This document shows positions 11,767 to 23,266 of a stretch of 64,000 nt of DNA, one piece after another. Source of the stretch: Petrolisthes cinctipes (lineage: Eukaryota; Arthropoda; Malacostraca; Decapoda; Porcellanidae); assembly GCA_033782935.1 (NCBI GenBank), contig JAWQEG010002447.1, forward strand, positions 1 to 64,000, given 5' to 3'. Position 1 is the first letter of the stretch, and the number at the start of each line of letters is the position of its first letter. A model generated the notes under the pieces. The model worked only from the letters and a program-made list of their open reading frames with translations. It searched no databases and was not told where the DNA came from. A program made the position numbers and the translations under genes.

Positions 11767-12879
11767 GAAAACGATAACATTGCTCATGATAGGATTAGAC
11801 TACTCAGAATTGCCACTTATTTCAATACCAAACTGTGTGAATTGTGCTACTTAAATAAATATCGATCACAATAGTTGTAATTATACACTGGAGTGTTAAA
11901 GTAGAGCACCATACTTCCTTTCATAGCGTTCTTGGTCACAACAATTGTTGGTAATGTTTTTTTTATTGCGTATAAAGACAAAGCAATTATTAGCTTGTTG
12001 CCTAGAGATAAACCACCTCAAGCTACGATCAAATTTTGTTCATGCGAAAGTTTAAAATACCGTAATTGTTTATACCAATTAGGTGTGTAATACTACTAGT
12101 ACTACTTAATTTATTAATATTATAGTATAGGTTAAATAACTGTGGAAAGAGGAAGACAAGTATGAAGGGAGGTATTCAAGTGTCCAAATGTGTGCTTGGC
12201 CCTTACCAGCCAAACGTAAACTTCTTCATTAAACACACTTGCCAGTGCACTGTAATGTCATGATTTAAGGGAGGATATTAAATAACTCACATCAAAATGC
12301 CATAATTATGTATTTATTTGTTAAGAAGACATATAAAACAAACTATGCGTCTTAGGGTTAGTAGGAATTTTATAACCGCCAGTTATTTTCAATGTCATGT
12401 GATATCTCCGTATCACTGATAACGTTAATTGCACTTTATAACTCTTATACTTCCGACATGGTTATATGGTTATAGTAATCTTTCTCCAAGTAAATAAACT
12501 TTATTTTTTGAATAAGCTATATATTATATTGGTTACCTTAGATGATATTTTACCCTCCACTCGTTCTGTCCCCCTTCCCTCTCTGTCTCCTTCAGCCCAC
12601 CCTCTCCTCCCTCTCTCTCTCTCTCTGGTTTGTCCCCCTCTCCCTCCCCCTTCCCTCCCTCACTTTTCTGTCCCCCCTTCTCCTCCCCCCTTCCTTCTCT
12701 CTAGTTTGGTCCCCCCTCCCTCCCCCTTCCCTCCCTCTCTCTTTCTCCCCCTGCACCGTCTCACTTCTTCACCACTGAGAATCTTCGAGCATAGCTATGA
12801 TTCAGAAAGTCAGGGATGCAAACGTTAGACACCTGGAGTTTGTAGTGCTGACTGTAACAGCCAGAAGTGTGGCCGACTG
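11767..12879 (-). repeat. Right terminal inverted repeat of the Tc1-like element
   Basis: Reverse complement of 8,950-10,077 with only scattered substitutions and small length differences in the CT-rich block at 12,550-12,760. It ends GGCCGACTG at 12,871-12,879 followed by the TA target copy. Confidence 0.88.
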
Positions 12880-12881
12880 TA

Positions 12882-13821
12882 CCTCCTTGAGCAGGATATC
12901 CTCCACTTGGCTAATACCCAATTCATTAGCATAGGTAGTGCCAGACGGCAACTCAACTTCAGGCGACAGAAGGATCGTGGTGTGAAGACATACGCATACT
13001 CCTTTCGCCCTAAATCAGTTGCAGCACCCTCTCAACCCTCTCAAGAGGCAGCTGCTTTTTGCTCTAGTAAGAGCGTTTCTAAGGTTACTCTACATAATAG
13101 TTTGTCTGTCTTGGAAACTTTATCAGACACTCATTCTAGTGACCCTTCAGCTGATGACAATTCTCAGACTTTAGCTAAAGGTGTCCATGTGGTAGAGGTT
13201 CACGCTGCCACACGCTCTCCAAAAAGGAAACTTAAGTCACCTAAACGGCCACAGAGAAGCCTTCGTGGTTCCTCTGAGGCACTTGACTCTATAGATGTTC
13301 CACCATGTAAGGCAACCATCTCTGTGGACTCATCCATAGTTTCCTCTCAATTTCACCAGAAGCATTCTCGTAGCTCTGATGAATCTCTTGATTCAACAGA
13401 AGTTCCTCCTCGCAAGCTTCCTTCGGGATCATCAGAGGGGCGTGAAGTTAATGTGGATGCCACGGATGTTGTGACTTCAAAAGATTCAGTTTCTCTTCCG
13501 CTTGAGCAGCGGAGTGATTCTACCACCTGTATTATGGATGTTGATGTATCTGCCTGTGTCAGTGATACCACTGCTGTACAGGACAATACTAATGTAATTG
13601 TTTCAAAGAATATCCCAGCTCATATACCTTCATCTTCTTCTAGAATATCAGATGCTTCAGGGACTCGTTTACGGGTCCCAATTACTGCCCCAAGTACTAC
13701 TCCTCGGGTTCGATCTTCTTCTAGTGGCCCAGGATTAGACAAATCTTATTGTTTGAGTAACCCTCAGGTCGAGGTGGTAGTGGGAAGTACCTCCGTGAGG
13801 CTTCCCAAAAATCAGTACTAA
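12882..13821 (+). pseudogene. I-clade ORF1 (gag-like), 3' part
   Basis: Direct continuation of the ORF1 frame after the Tc1-like insertion: the second zinc knuckle segment ends at CKMY and continues LLEQDILHLANTQF. The rest is a Ser/Thr-rich, low-complexity tail of about 300 residues (SSSRISD, SPKRKLKSPKR), uninterrupted to the stop at 13,819-13,821. Basic stretches such as KRKLKSPKRPQ may act in nucleic-acid binding or nuclear entry; that is inference. ORF2 follows within about 20 bases. Confidence 0.8.
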
Positions 13822-13841
13822 AGTAACACTGTTCTAGGTCC

Positions 13842-15044
13842 TTCAGTGGAATTGCCGTGGCTTGCGTGCTTCTTGGGAGGAACTGTGCGTTCTTCTCTCT
13901 AGCTTCTCTCCTGCATGTGTTTCTCTCCATGAGACAATGCTTGAGGACTACATTCCTGCCAGTCCTACAGCATACTCTGCATTTTATTCCAATTAATTTT
14001 AAGGGCAGGGTCACCATGGTGGCTCTGCCATCCTAGTTCGCCGAGATATTCCATGCACGAGCCTGGAGCTTGACACTCCGCTCCAGGCTGTTGCAGTTAA
14101 GGTTTTTATGGACCGCCCGTACACTATGTGCAGTCTATACCTTCCTCCCAGTGATACAGTTGATAGGGGTGATCTCAATCGTCTTGTACGGGACCTTCCC
14201 TCTCCCTTTATTTTATTGGGTGATTTTAATGGTCGACATCCTCTGTGGGGTGACAGGTCGGTCAACCCCAGGGGTGTTTTATTGGCTTCTTTTATTGAGG
14301 ATGAGGGATTAGGGGTTTCAAATACGTTAGATGTGACACATTTTAATAGCCCTACTGGGACTTTTACTGCCATTGACATTTCCCTTTGCTCACCCAGTGC
14401 TCTGTTGGATTTTACTTGGAGAGTGTTGCCTGATTTATATGGCAGTGACCATTTCCCTATGCTTTTAGAAGGTAACAGGTACGAACCACAGTCTCGTCTT
14501 CCTAGGTGGAAATTAGAGAAGGCTGACTGGCAGTTTTTTAGAGAGCTAACTTCTTCGGTCTCTTCTGTAGCCGATTTCGGTAGCTCTGATGAAGCTGTAA
14601 CATATTTCACTGATATGCTCCACTCTGCTGCTCTCAACTCTATCCCTAGAACTTCTGGCTACTTTCCCAAACGTTCTGTCCCTTGGTGGTCACCAGTCTG
14701 CACCACTGCTGTGCGGGAGAAGTGCGCTGCTATCTCTCGCCTTCGTCGCAATCGTGGGGACCCAATTCAGTTAGAGGACTTCCGACGGGCAAGGGCTCAG
14801 GCTACACGAGTCTTAAAAGAGGCCCGACGTGCTTCTTGGAGGGCCTATGTGTCTTCAATTAATACTAAAACTCCACTCACCCAAGTGTTTATGGGAGTCC
14901 GTAAGATGGCGGGGAAGTTTTCTCCTAGTTCTCCACCTGTACTTAAGGTCAATGGAATTAAGATCATGGATGGTTTGACAGTGGCCAATACCATGGCGGA
15001 GGCTTTTGCAAGAGTCTCCAGCCGTGACTCTCGAACTCTGGCTG
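13842..15044 (+). pseudogene. I-clade ORF2, endonuclease part
   Basis: This encodes an AP-type endonuclease. Motifs in order: QWNCRG with the metal-binding Asn (about 13,848), SLHET with the catalytic Glu (about 13,922), LLGDFNGRHPLWGD (about 14,211-14,250) and GSDHFP (about 14,442). From 14,108 to 15,058 the frame is open (about 316 codons). Upstream, stop codons near 13,997-14,003 interrupt it. The I-type sequence ends with CTCTGGCTG at 15,044, where a LINE has inserted; the frame resumes at 17,736 after loss of about 25 target bases. Confidence 0.82.
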
Positions 15045-17561
15045 TCACCAGATTTTGATTACTCAATTTACAAGCTAAATTCTTCAGGCTCAGTTAAATA
15101 TTATTGTTGTATTTACCGATCACCAAATGCCTCCCCAGATAATAGCCTCTTTGATTCCCTGACCTCCATTCTTTCTTATTTAAACATTAATGCTGCATCT
15201 GATATATCATTACTGGGTGATTTTAATGTCCACAATGTTGAGTGGCTCACTCATTCGGCCAGAACTGATGAACCTGGGCTTGAATGCGAGTTATTCGGAG
15301 ACTCATTCAATCTCACCAAACTAATCAAGCACCCCACTCGCATACCTGATAATCCAGAACATAGACCGCACCTACTTGATTTGTTTCTTACTACCAATCC
15401 CGAAACATATAGTGTTGAAGTGAAGTCCCCTCTTGGATCCTCAGACCATTGCCTCATAGCAGTCTCCTGTTCCCACTCCTCCCTACCCATCCACTCTGAA
15501 CCCATCCGAGTGACCAAATGGCACTATGATGCTGCAGATTGGGTGGGGTTCCGTGACTTTTTAATTAACATTCCTAGGTCATCATTTTACTCTACTGACT
15601 CAGATAGTTTCCTGAACCATATTACTGACTTTATAAAAATAGGAATGGAAACGTATATCCCTCACCATCAATACTCAAAAAGATCTAACTCTCCAAAATG
15701 GTTTGATCACAGCTGTGCCAGAGCTACAGAACAAAAATCAATAGCCTATAATGCCTATACAAAGTCGAAAACTCTTCAGTCATACAATTATTTCAAAATT
15801 GTCAGATGCCATGCTAAAGCTGTTACTAATTTAGCCAAATCTAACTTCATACATAAACAAGTCAATAAATTACTGAATAATCCTAATGATAATAAGATCT
15901 TTTGGTCAACAGTAAACTCATTCAAATCTAACTTCAACCATGGTTCATCTATTCCCCCTTTAAAGAATAGCAATGGAAATCTCATATGTGATCCACGTGG
16001 TAAAGCAAATCTTTTGGCCAATATCTTCGCCACAAATTCAAACCTCAATGACACTGCTCAAAACACTCCCATTTTGAATTTTAACTCCCCAGAAAGTCCA
16101 CCCTTAATAATTCATACAAGACAAGTGCGGACTATTTTGGAGAATCTGTCTATCGACAAAGCTTCAGGGCCAGATGAAATTCCTCCCACTGTATTAAAAA
16201 ATTGCTCAAAAGAATTAGCTCCAATTGTCTCAAAATTATTTCGTATATGTCTCCATACCACGTCCTTCCCAGCCGCCTGGAAAGAAGCCAATGTACAACC
16301 AATTCCCAAAAAAGGAGCTACCGCAAATCCATCAAATTACAGACCAATTGCCATCACGTCTACTCTCGGTAAAATATTTGAAATAGTTCTTAACAATCAC
16401 TTTGTAAAGCACCTTGAGAAAAATCATCTGCTAAATGATAAGCAATATGGCTTTAGACAGAGACCATCTACTGTGGACCTGCTCTGTTATTTCACAGATA
16501 ACATATTCCAATCAACTGATAAACATGGAGAGACTCACACAATTTGCCTTGATATATCTAAAGCCTTTGACAGAGTATGGCACAGATCATTACTGTCTAA
16601 GCTTCCACATTATGGCCTTCAATCTTTTGTTCCCCTAATTAATTCATATCTTAGCAACATAAAATTACGTGTGATGGTAGATGGTCTGTATTCCGACTTT
16701 CATCCCATTAATGCTGGTGTTCCTCAAGGAGCGGTCTTGGCTCCAACTTTGTTCCTCATTCATATTAATGATCTTTTGTCAGTTACTCAGAATTCAATTC
16801 ACTCCTATGCTGATGATTCAACTATTCACAGTTCCTTCTCATTTAATGATAGTTTTACTCAACACAATATTTTAGAATACAAACTTGCCACTTCAATTTC
16901 ATTAAATGAAGACTTAACGAAGATCTTTGAATGGGGACAAAACAACCTAGTTTCTTTCAATGCAAATAAAACTAAATACATCCCGTTCTCAAATAGATCA
17001 GATAATCAAGATTCTCACATTATTTTTAATAATACAAATATCCCCAAGTCCCACAGCATTGATCTCCTTGGTGTAACTTTAAATGAAAACCTCAGTTGGA
17101 CTCCCTTTGTAAAATCCATTGCCAAAACTGCATCTAGGAAGATGGGACTTTTATACAGAGCTTGTAATTATTTGACTGACGAGCAGTTAGCAGTAATATA
17201 TAAGAGTCATGTGCGTTCCCAGATGAAATATTGTTCAACTCTGTGGGCTGGTTGTGGATCGGTGGTGTTAAGACAATTAGATAAAATTCAAAACAGAGCT
17301 ATCAGACTGATCAATAATCCTATGATCACTAATGAATTCCCTCCCTTATCAGTACGTAGAAATGTTGCTTCCCTTGCACTATTTTATAGATACTTTTATA
17401 AGAAATGTTCGGATGAACTTGCCCTGATTATACCACCCCTTCGCGTATTCCCGCGGAGGACTAGGGCAGCTGAGAATGCGCATGAGTTCACACTGACTCC
17501 TCCACGTTGCAGGACAACTGCTTACAAAAATTCATTTACTCCCCGTACTACTTCCCTGTAG
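15045..17561 (+). CDS. LINE ORF2: endonuclease C-part and reverse transcriptase
   Basis: The frame is open for 839 codons to the stop at 17,559-17,561. It starts in mid-endonuclease: the N-terminal catalytic residues are missing, but SLLGDFNVHNVEW (about 15,213) and GSSDHCLIAVS (about 15,438) are present. RT motifs follow: ASGPDEIPP (about 16,164), NYRPIAITS, LDISKAFDRVWH (about 16,550), NAGVPQGAVLAPTLF (about 16,711) and the catalytic YADD (about 16,807), then a thumb and C-terminal region. No RNase H is present, as in Jockey and CR1-type LINEs. The frame also runs upstream into I-clade DNA (15,006), creating an accidental chimera. The truncated endonuclease makes autonomous movement unlikely. 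Confidence 0.85.
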   Translation, partial: SPDFDYSIYKLNSSGSVKYYCCIYRSPNASPDNSLFDSLTSILSYLNINAASDISLLGDFNVHNVEWLTHSARTDEPGLECELFGDSFNLTKLIKHPTRIPDNPEHRPHLLDLFLTTNPETYSVEVKSPLGSSDHCLIAVSCSHSSLPIHSEPIRVTKWHYDAADWVGFRDFLINIPRSSFYSTDSDSFLNHITDFIKIGMETYIPHHQYSKRSNSPKWFDHSCARATEQKSIAYNAYTKSKTLQSYNYFKIVRCHAKAVTNLAKSNFIHKQVNKLLNNPNDNKIFWSTVNSFKSNFNHGSSIPPLKNSNGNLICDPRGKANLLANIFATNSNLNDTAQNTPILNFNSPESPPLIIHTRQVRTILENLSIDKASGPDEIPPTVLKNCSKELAPIVSKLFRICLHTTSFPAAWKEANVQPIPKKGATANPSNYRPIAITSTLGKIFEIVLNNHFVKHLEKNHLLNDKQYGFRQRPSTVDLLCYFTDNIFQSTDKHGETHTICLDISKAFDRVWHRSLLSKLPHYGLQSFVPLINSYLSNIKLRVMVDGLYSDFHPINAGVPQGAVLAPTLFLIHINDLLSVTQNSIHSYADDSTIHSSFSFNDSFTQHNILEYKLATSISLNEDLTKIFEWGQNNLVSFNANKTKYIPFSNRSDNQDSHIIFNNTNIPKSHSIDLLGVTLNENLSWTPFVKSIAKTASRKMGLLYRACNYLTDEQLAVIYKSHVRSQMKYCSTLWAGCGSVVLRQLDKIQNRAIRLINNPMITNEFPPLSVRRNVASLALFYRYFYKKCSDELALIIPPLRVFPRRTRAAENAHEFTLTPPRCRTTAYKNSFTPRTTSL

Positions 17562-17735
17562 AATTCTCTACCAAGGGAATGTTTTCCAGCAAGTTATAAC
17601 CCCCAGCAATTTAAATCCAGTTGTTTTAAATATTTTATGAGTGGAGGATGCCAATAGGCAAATGAAACCATTTATTTATTTGTTTTTTCCTTTCCTCCAC
17701 TCACTATATGTAAAAAAAAAAAAAAAAAAAAAAAA
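15045..17735 (+). mobile_element. 5'-truncated Jockey/CR1-superfamily LINE with poly-A tail
   Basis: The insert begins inside the endonuclease domain and ends with 24 A (17,712-17,735). I-clade sequence resumes at 17,736. Relative to copy A (822-846) about 25 bp of target are missing and no flanking duplication is seen, so integration caused a small target deletion. The single long intact frame indicates a young insertion compared with its host. The 3' UTR is about 150 bp. Confidence 0.85.
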
Positions 17736-19568
17736 GCGCACTGCCCTGGATTTCTCAAGGAACGAGAATGAAAGTTATAACCATACATTCACCCTAAGAG
17801 ACCTGCATTCTGCTCTCTCTTTCTGTGGCGACACTTCTCCTGGGCCAGACAACATTCCATATGCAATGTTACGACACTTGGATGAGGAGGCAATCTCATT
17901 TCTTTTAGCTTTATATAACAGAATCTGGCTGAAGGGTGTATTACCTTCTGGGTGGAGGGTTGCTACCATCCTTCCTTTCCTCAAGCCGGGCAAGGACTCT
18001 GGTGTTGCCCTCAATTACCGACCAATTGCCTTGACCTCCTGTCTCTGTAAACTATTTGAAAAGATGGTGAATGTCAGACTGGTATACTTCTTGGAGCGGG
18101 GTGAGTTTCTTTATCCGTCCCAGTCTGGCTTTCGTAAACTCCGTTCCACTACAGATGCTCTGGTCAGGTTGGAAGCTGCTGCATGTGAGGCCTTTGCACG
18201 ACATCAACACCTTGTCTGTGTATTCTTTGATTTAGAGAAAGCCTATGACACTACATGGCAATATGGCATCCTACAGCAACTCCATTTATATGGCCTGCGG
18301 GGTCGCCTTCCACGCTTTCTTAATTAAGGAGTTTCTCAGTGGTCGCAGTTTTTCTGTGATGGTTGGTACCACCCACTTAGCATCTGTTGCACTGGAGGAG
18401 GGCATCCCCCAGCTTGCCTTTGACAGGGTATCACGTTGGACTGGTTCTCATGGGTTTCGATTTTCTCCTTCCAAGACAATTGCTATGCAGTTCAGCCGCA
18501 TCCGAGGCATCCACCCCAATCCGGACTTATTCATGTATGGTCATTGGATACGTTGTGTCGAGGAGACTCGCTTTTGGGGTCTCCTATTCGACAAACGTTT
18601 GACTTGCGTTCCCCACTTACGTACACTTAAGGTCTCTTGCCTCAAGGCTCCTAACTGTTGAGGGTCCTGGGCCATACGTCCTGGGGGGCTGATCGGGCCA
18701 CCCTCCTCCGCCTATACTATGTTCTTATTAGGTCAAAACTCGACTATGGGTATGAGGTGTACTCTTCTGCCACCAATGCCCGTCTCAAGAGTTTTAGACC
18801 CTGTTCATCATGCTGGAGTACTTCTGGCGACCGGAGCCTTCAGGTCGTCCCCAATCCCCAGTCTCCTGGTGGATGCTAATGAGCCACCTCTTGATCTCCG
18901 TCGCCAGTCCTTGATGGTTCATTGTTGGCATTGATTACATCGACTTCCTGACTTCCCCCCCTGCTTGGCGGTGTCATCTGATATCATGTCTCAGTACTAC
19001 CTTTTACATTCTTGTGCACCATGGCCCTTTGGCTTCCGGGTCAGGAAGGCTATGGAGGAGATGGGCATTGATGACTTCCAGGTTTGTCCTGTAAGGGTCC
19101 CCAGGGTGGCTCCATGGCTTCTTCCAGAAGTTTTCCTCTGCACCTGCTTTACAGACAAGAAGGAATCTCTACCTCCTTCAGTGGCTCGTTCCCTCTTTTT
19201 AGAACATGCCTTCAATCACAGGGAGTCCCTCACTGTGTACACTGATGGGTCAAAGTCTGATGCTGGAGTTGGCTTTGGAGTTGTCTTTCCTGAGTTTTGC
19301 CGTGGCAGCAGGCTCCCTTCTGTCATGTCAATTTTTACTGCTGAGCTCTCGGCCATTTTATATCCTCTCCAAGTGATTTTTACTCTCCCTCAGCCTTCGT
19401 TTACTATTTTTAGCGATTCCTGTAGTGCCTTGCAGGCCTTGTGTAATTTTAACTCTTCCCATCCCCTGGTGTTGGCCATTCTTGAGTGGCTTGTCCTCCT
19501 GGGTCGTCGTGGCCGCAAAGTCACTTTTTGTTGGGTATCGGCCCATGTGGGAGTCCATGGGAATGAGC
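17736..19568 (+). pseudogene. I-clade ORF2, RT and RNase H part
   Basis: RT fingers and palm read well from 17,736 to 18,327 (SPGPDNIPYAMLRH, NYRPIALTSCLCKLFEK, FFDLEKAYDTTW). A frame change near 18,320 leads to SVALEEGIPQ, after which about 150 bp present in copy A (about 1,510-1,650) are missing, including the catalytic YVDD. The junction at CAGCTT has short homology to both edges. The thumb follows with several frame changes. RNase H is at about 19,230-19,568 (VYTDGSKSDAG, FTAELSAIL, FSDSCSALQA, SAHVGVHGNE) and is cut by the P element. The RT would be catalytically dead. Confidence 0.83.
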
Positions 19569-19599
19569 CAAGGAGGTTGTATAGGAGGAGACGACGCGC
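19569..19599 (+). repeat. P element terminal inverted repeat (transposase 3' side)
   Basis: Thirty-one bases that match the complement of 23,267-23,297 except at three positions. Begins CAAGGAGGTTGTATAGG. Confidence 0.85.
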
Positions 19600-19976
19600 G
19601 CTATGGAGAGCGCGGAGAGGAGTGAAGCCCAGTCTGGTGGCAGGAGCCAACGCCCATTGAGGGCAAAAGACTGACCGCGCTACAAAACCTTACCATAAAT
19701 ATACCATCTCCACGTCCCTCACCAACAGTTTTATTGAAAGTCAGCATGAACTGTGCCACTTTTTATTAAAGATTAACTTATTGCTGTCCTAAATATGAAT
19801 AAATAACACATTTTCTATCATACAATCAGTCGTAAAAAGTACAGTAAAACATCAATTTCCTCTCAATTGTACATTGTATATTGGTAAGATAGCCGGTACA
19901 CAAGTAGATACAAAAGTCGTATATTCATTATACAGATACTGCAAACTATGCAGAAAAGGAATGGAGTATTTCAACC
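19600..19976. other. P element 3' non-coding region
   Basis: Between the terminal repeat and the end of the transposase frame. GC-rich near the repeat, AT-rich further in. Nothing else recognised. Confidence 0.5.
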
Positions 19977-22855
19977 TTACTGACCACTGAAATGAATCAG
20001 CTTAGTATATACCTGGCGACTCTTTACCTTACAGTTAGCTCCCAGCTTTTGAGTTACCTGCTTTGCATCATATTTGTACCTCACTTGCAAATATGTTTCA
20101 GCTACTGCCTTTATCAATAGATGCAAGTGGTTATACATGGGCTCTGTGTCGTACATGTGTCTGGCTAAGGTGGGGAATATGTTTTTGTGTGTGTATTGTT
20201 CCAGCACTGATGTTATTAACTGACAGAAACCCACCCTCCTGAAATTGCTACATGACCCTCTCTGTCTAAACAGTTTCCGTGATGCAAATGTCAATAATAT
20301 CATCAGAGGGATACACCAAGTTTCCTTTATCCTTTAGTTTGATAAGTGAGTGTATATTGTTGCTATCACTTTGGTCTGAGCTTAAGGCATCAATGCATGG
20401 CTCACAATGTAATGACTTCATCAATTTATGAACCACAAATCCTGCAATGTATACAACTATTTTGTCTACACACTTAGAGATGTGGGTATGGCTTGGAACA
20501 TAGACATAATCCTCTGTCTCCTCATTACCCACATCATCCAATACATTTCTTTTCAGGACAGAATCATTTATCAACTGAAGAGAATTAATCTTAGCATTTA
20601 CCTTACACTTGCCAGATACAGTTAATATTGGAACAGACTCCAATGGTAAGCAGTTGCCTCGAGTAGTGTCCCTTAAATCATTATGAACAAAGAGCTTATT
20701 GTAAGCAGAAGAAAATTGCCTCACTGTAGGATTGTTATTTCACCCTCCCTTGCTCCTTATTAACCCAAACAACAATTCAATATGGTCCTGACTTAATTTG
20801 TAAGTCATCAAGAACCTTAAGGAGGGCTTTGGTGAAGCTATTAAGCTGTCATATAGAAACTGCAAACTACGTATGCAGAAGAGGAACCCAAGAAAGCCAG
20901 TCTTTCGATTAGATGTAATAACTAGCTGACCGTCAGGAAACACCAATGATCTGATATATGATTCAGCTGATACCAAAAAATCTTTAATTTCCTTTGCATT
21001 CTTGTGTTGGATTGGACACTTGTAGCTGCCTGCGTTGAGGTTCCTGGTATTCATTATGTCAAACAACGTGTTGAAGATTATAATGAACTCTATTGTGGCT
21101 TCACAACCTTTAAATTCTGCTATTTGTTCATCGAGACAGAACCTCAGAGACTTTGCCACTGACTCACTTAAAAATTGTGCAGCTAATTTCACATTCATTT
21201 TTTTCTTTTGCCATGCTATGTGTGCAAACCTCAGTTTATTCCCCAGGTTTAGTTCTTCACGGTCTTGAAGTTTGTGCAACTGCTCAATGTATTCCCATTT
21301 CACAAAGTATCCATTCTGATCAAGCATGCATTTTTTATCCCCCAAACAATTTCTCACAAGCTTTAACATGTGACAGGGATCTAACATAACACATACCGGA
21401 ACCTTTGTTACTGGGGAAAAGCAGATTCTACAGTTTCATACTCAAAATTGCAGCCAAGATGTTTTATCATGGATAAATTTGCTGATGCTCCATCAAAGGT
21501 AATAGATGAAACTGTAGCGCCCACTGAATGAAGTTTTTCTAAGCACTGCTGAACTACATTCCCTCTCTCACTTGCACCAAGTCCTGCTATTAAGAAATAC
21601 CCAACAGGCAATTTCCACCCATCATTAATTGATACTACCATGAAAACAAGTGCTTCCTTCGCTATTGGAAGACTGTCGTCGTCCATTTCAGTACCCATGT
21701 CTATATAACCATGATACCTCTTTCCGTCCCACTCCACTTGTTGCCTTATAACCATTTCGTCCATTACTAATGAGCACAACAAGAGTTTTCCTGTCTTTGC
21801 TGCCATATCAGCTCTCAACTTTAATGCTGAAAAAGCAGCCTCCGTAAACCCTGGTTTGCCATCAACACATTCATACCATCTCTGAATTGTTCGGGGATGT
21901 GGCAAACAGGTATCAAACACTTTTCTCACGTAACGATATGCTTGTGGGGAATAAAAGTGCAGAGTCAAAGCAAATCGTCTGAGTTCAGGAGAATATGGTA
22001 GTGACACTGATTGGTTATTAGTATGTTTTGCAACTTGCCGCTTGAGTAAATCTGTCACACTACCAGAACATTTTTCTAGCACTCCCAAACTGTCTTCACT
22101 TACGAAACGCTTTCTTTGGAGCTCATTTACAACACTCTTTAAATCACTGTTTCTTTTCACGAGGCGTCTCTTTGATTGTTGTAGCACTTTGATTTTCTTT
22201 TTTGCGACAGCAACTTGACTCGCAACATTATCAAGCTTTCTTTTAAGTGCCTCATTTGCCATACATACCGTTTCAGAAGAATGGTTAGAGTTAGCTAATA
22301 CATGCTCACACTCACTTTGATTGCTATCTGCAGTCACGACTCGCTTTGTTGGTGGTTTTCGTTTATTTTCAGATTTTAGCCTCAGGTGTTCAGGGAAGGC
22401 CTCAAAGATGCAAGGGACAGCACCATGTCGAAGTCGAACGCTGGCTAAAGATGTTCGGTCAATGTCCTCTTCTCTGAAGTGCTTTGAACACAAGCGTGAA
22501 TGCTTAGTAGGGGTGAAGTTCTTGCGTCGCAGGTTGTGAAGCCATTTTTTTCGTAGTTCCTCATCTTTAGGAAAACTGAGGAATACGAAGGAAAGAGTGA
22601 AAAAAAATAAATACATTCACACAAACATATTCTTACGTCGAATCTTCACTGGCACATTTGTTGGGCAGTTACGCAGAATTAATAATAGGCGGAATCTGTT
22701 CACTGACGATATTTAGTATATGAAGGTAGTGTAGTGTGTAATTCCTGTGTATTGTTAGTTTACTCTATTTCTACTTACCTATGAAATGTAACTTTAGGAA
22801 TGTTTTCCTTATTATTTCTTGCCGTACAGCCATATGCTGCACAGGAAGCTGGCAT
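19977..22855 (-). pseudogene. P element transposase with THAP domain, inactivated
   Basis: Exon 1 (22,855-22,779) begins MPASCAAYGC and supplies the first two Cys of a C2CH THAP zinc finger. A GTAAGT donor and a pyrimidine-rich CAG acceptor (exon 2 from 22,575) keep phase and give FHSFPKDEE...CSKHF...AVPCIF, a complete THAP domain of about 85 residues. A coiled coil (about 22,250-22,120) and the P-type transposase core with TFDGASAN follow. Lesions: a frameshift near 21,420 before PVCVMLDPCHMLKLVRN; a TGA at 20,728-20,730 where the family motif GGWNNNP has Trp; another frameshift near 20,285. The C-terminal part runs to 19,977. It would have cut and joined element ends in a GTP-dependent reaction, as known for P transposases. 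Confidence 0.88.
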
Positions 22856-23061
22856 TTTTATCCAGCTTCTCCAATGCAGAGGTATGTACTGTAGCCTACG
22901 TCCACTCAGAACAATGTGATGTTGGTGAATGATTGAATGGAGAGGAAACCTCCAATTCAGTGACCTCCTTAAAATTAAGCCTTTAATAAGGCATTTAAGG
23001 GTGTGTCTGAGTTAGGTCGTGGGTGGAGGTGCAACATAATTTCCTCTTAGCCTATAATTGC

Positions 23062-23096
<35 letters not shown>

Positions 23097-23266
23097 ATTA
23101 TTTAATGGTTATTCAGATGATAGAAATAGAAATTAATTAATTTCACTCTGGGAAATATATGAAGAGAGAGAGAGAGAGCGTGAGTGAATGAGTGTAAATA
23201 TGCATCCCGGCTGGGCCACCCTCTTGCCCCTACAAACATGGCGGCGGCGACTTCAGTCTCTCCGCT
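22856..23266. other. P element 5' non-coding region (transposase side)
   Basis: Upstream of the transposase ATG. Contains (CT)n at about 23,064-23,094 and (GA)n at about 23,165-23,180. The promoter would lie here, but no TATA box is convincing. Confidence 0.45.

Larger units (their letters stand above)
8950..12879 (+). mobile_element. Tc1-like DNA transposon with 1.1 kb terminal inverted repeats
   Basis: The insert is bounded by TA dinucleotides (8,948-8,949 and 12,880-12,881), the target duplication of the Tc1/mariner superfamily. The ends read CAGTCGGCCACACTTCTGGC and its complement. The repeats extend far inside, from 8,950 to about 10,077 and from 11,767 to 12,879, with very few differences. 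Removing it restores the ORF1 frame of the host LINE, confirming the boundaries. It carries a transposase gene with DNA-binding domains but no catalytic core, so it cannot move by itself. Confidence 0.9.

Noticed and set aside
15006..15044. Start of an 851-codon LINE protein at 15,006
   Set aside because: The first 13 codons are I-clade DNA in another frame. The LINE begins at 15,045, so this is an insertion-created chimera.
22321..22539. Plus-strand open frame opposite the THAP exon
   Set aside because: A shadow of the P transposase frame on the other strand.
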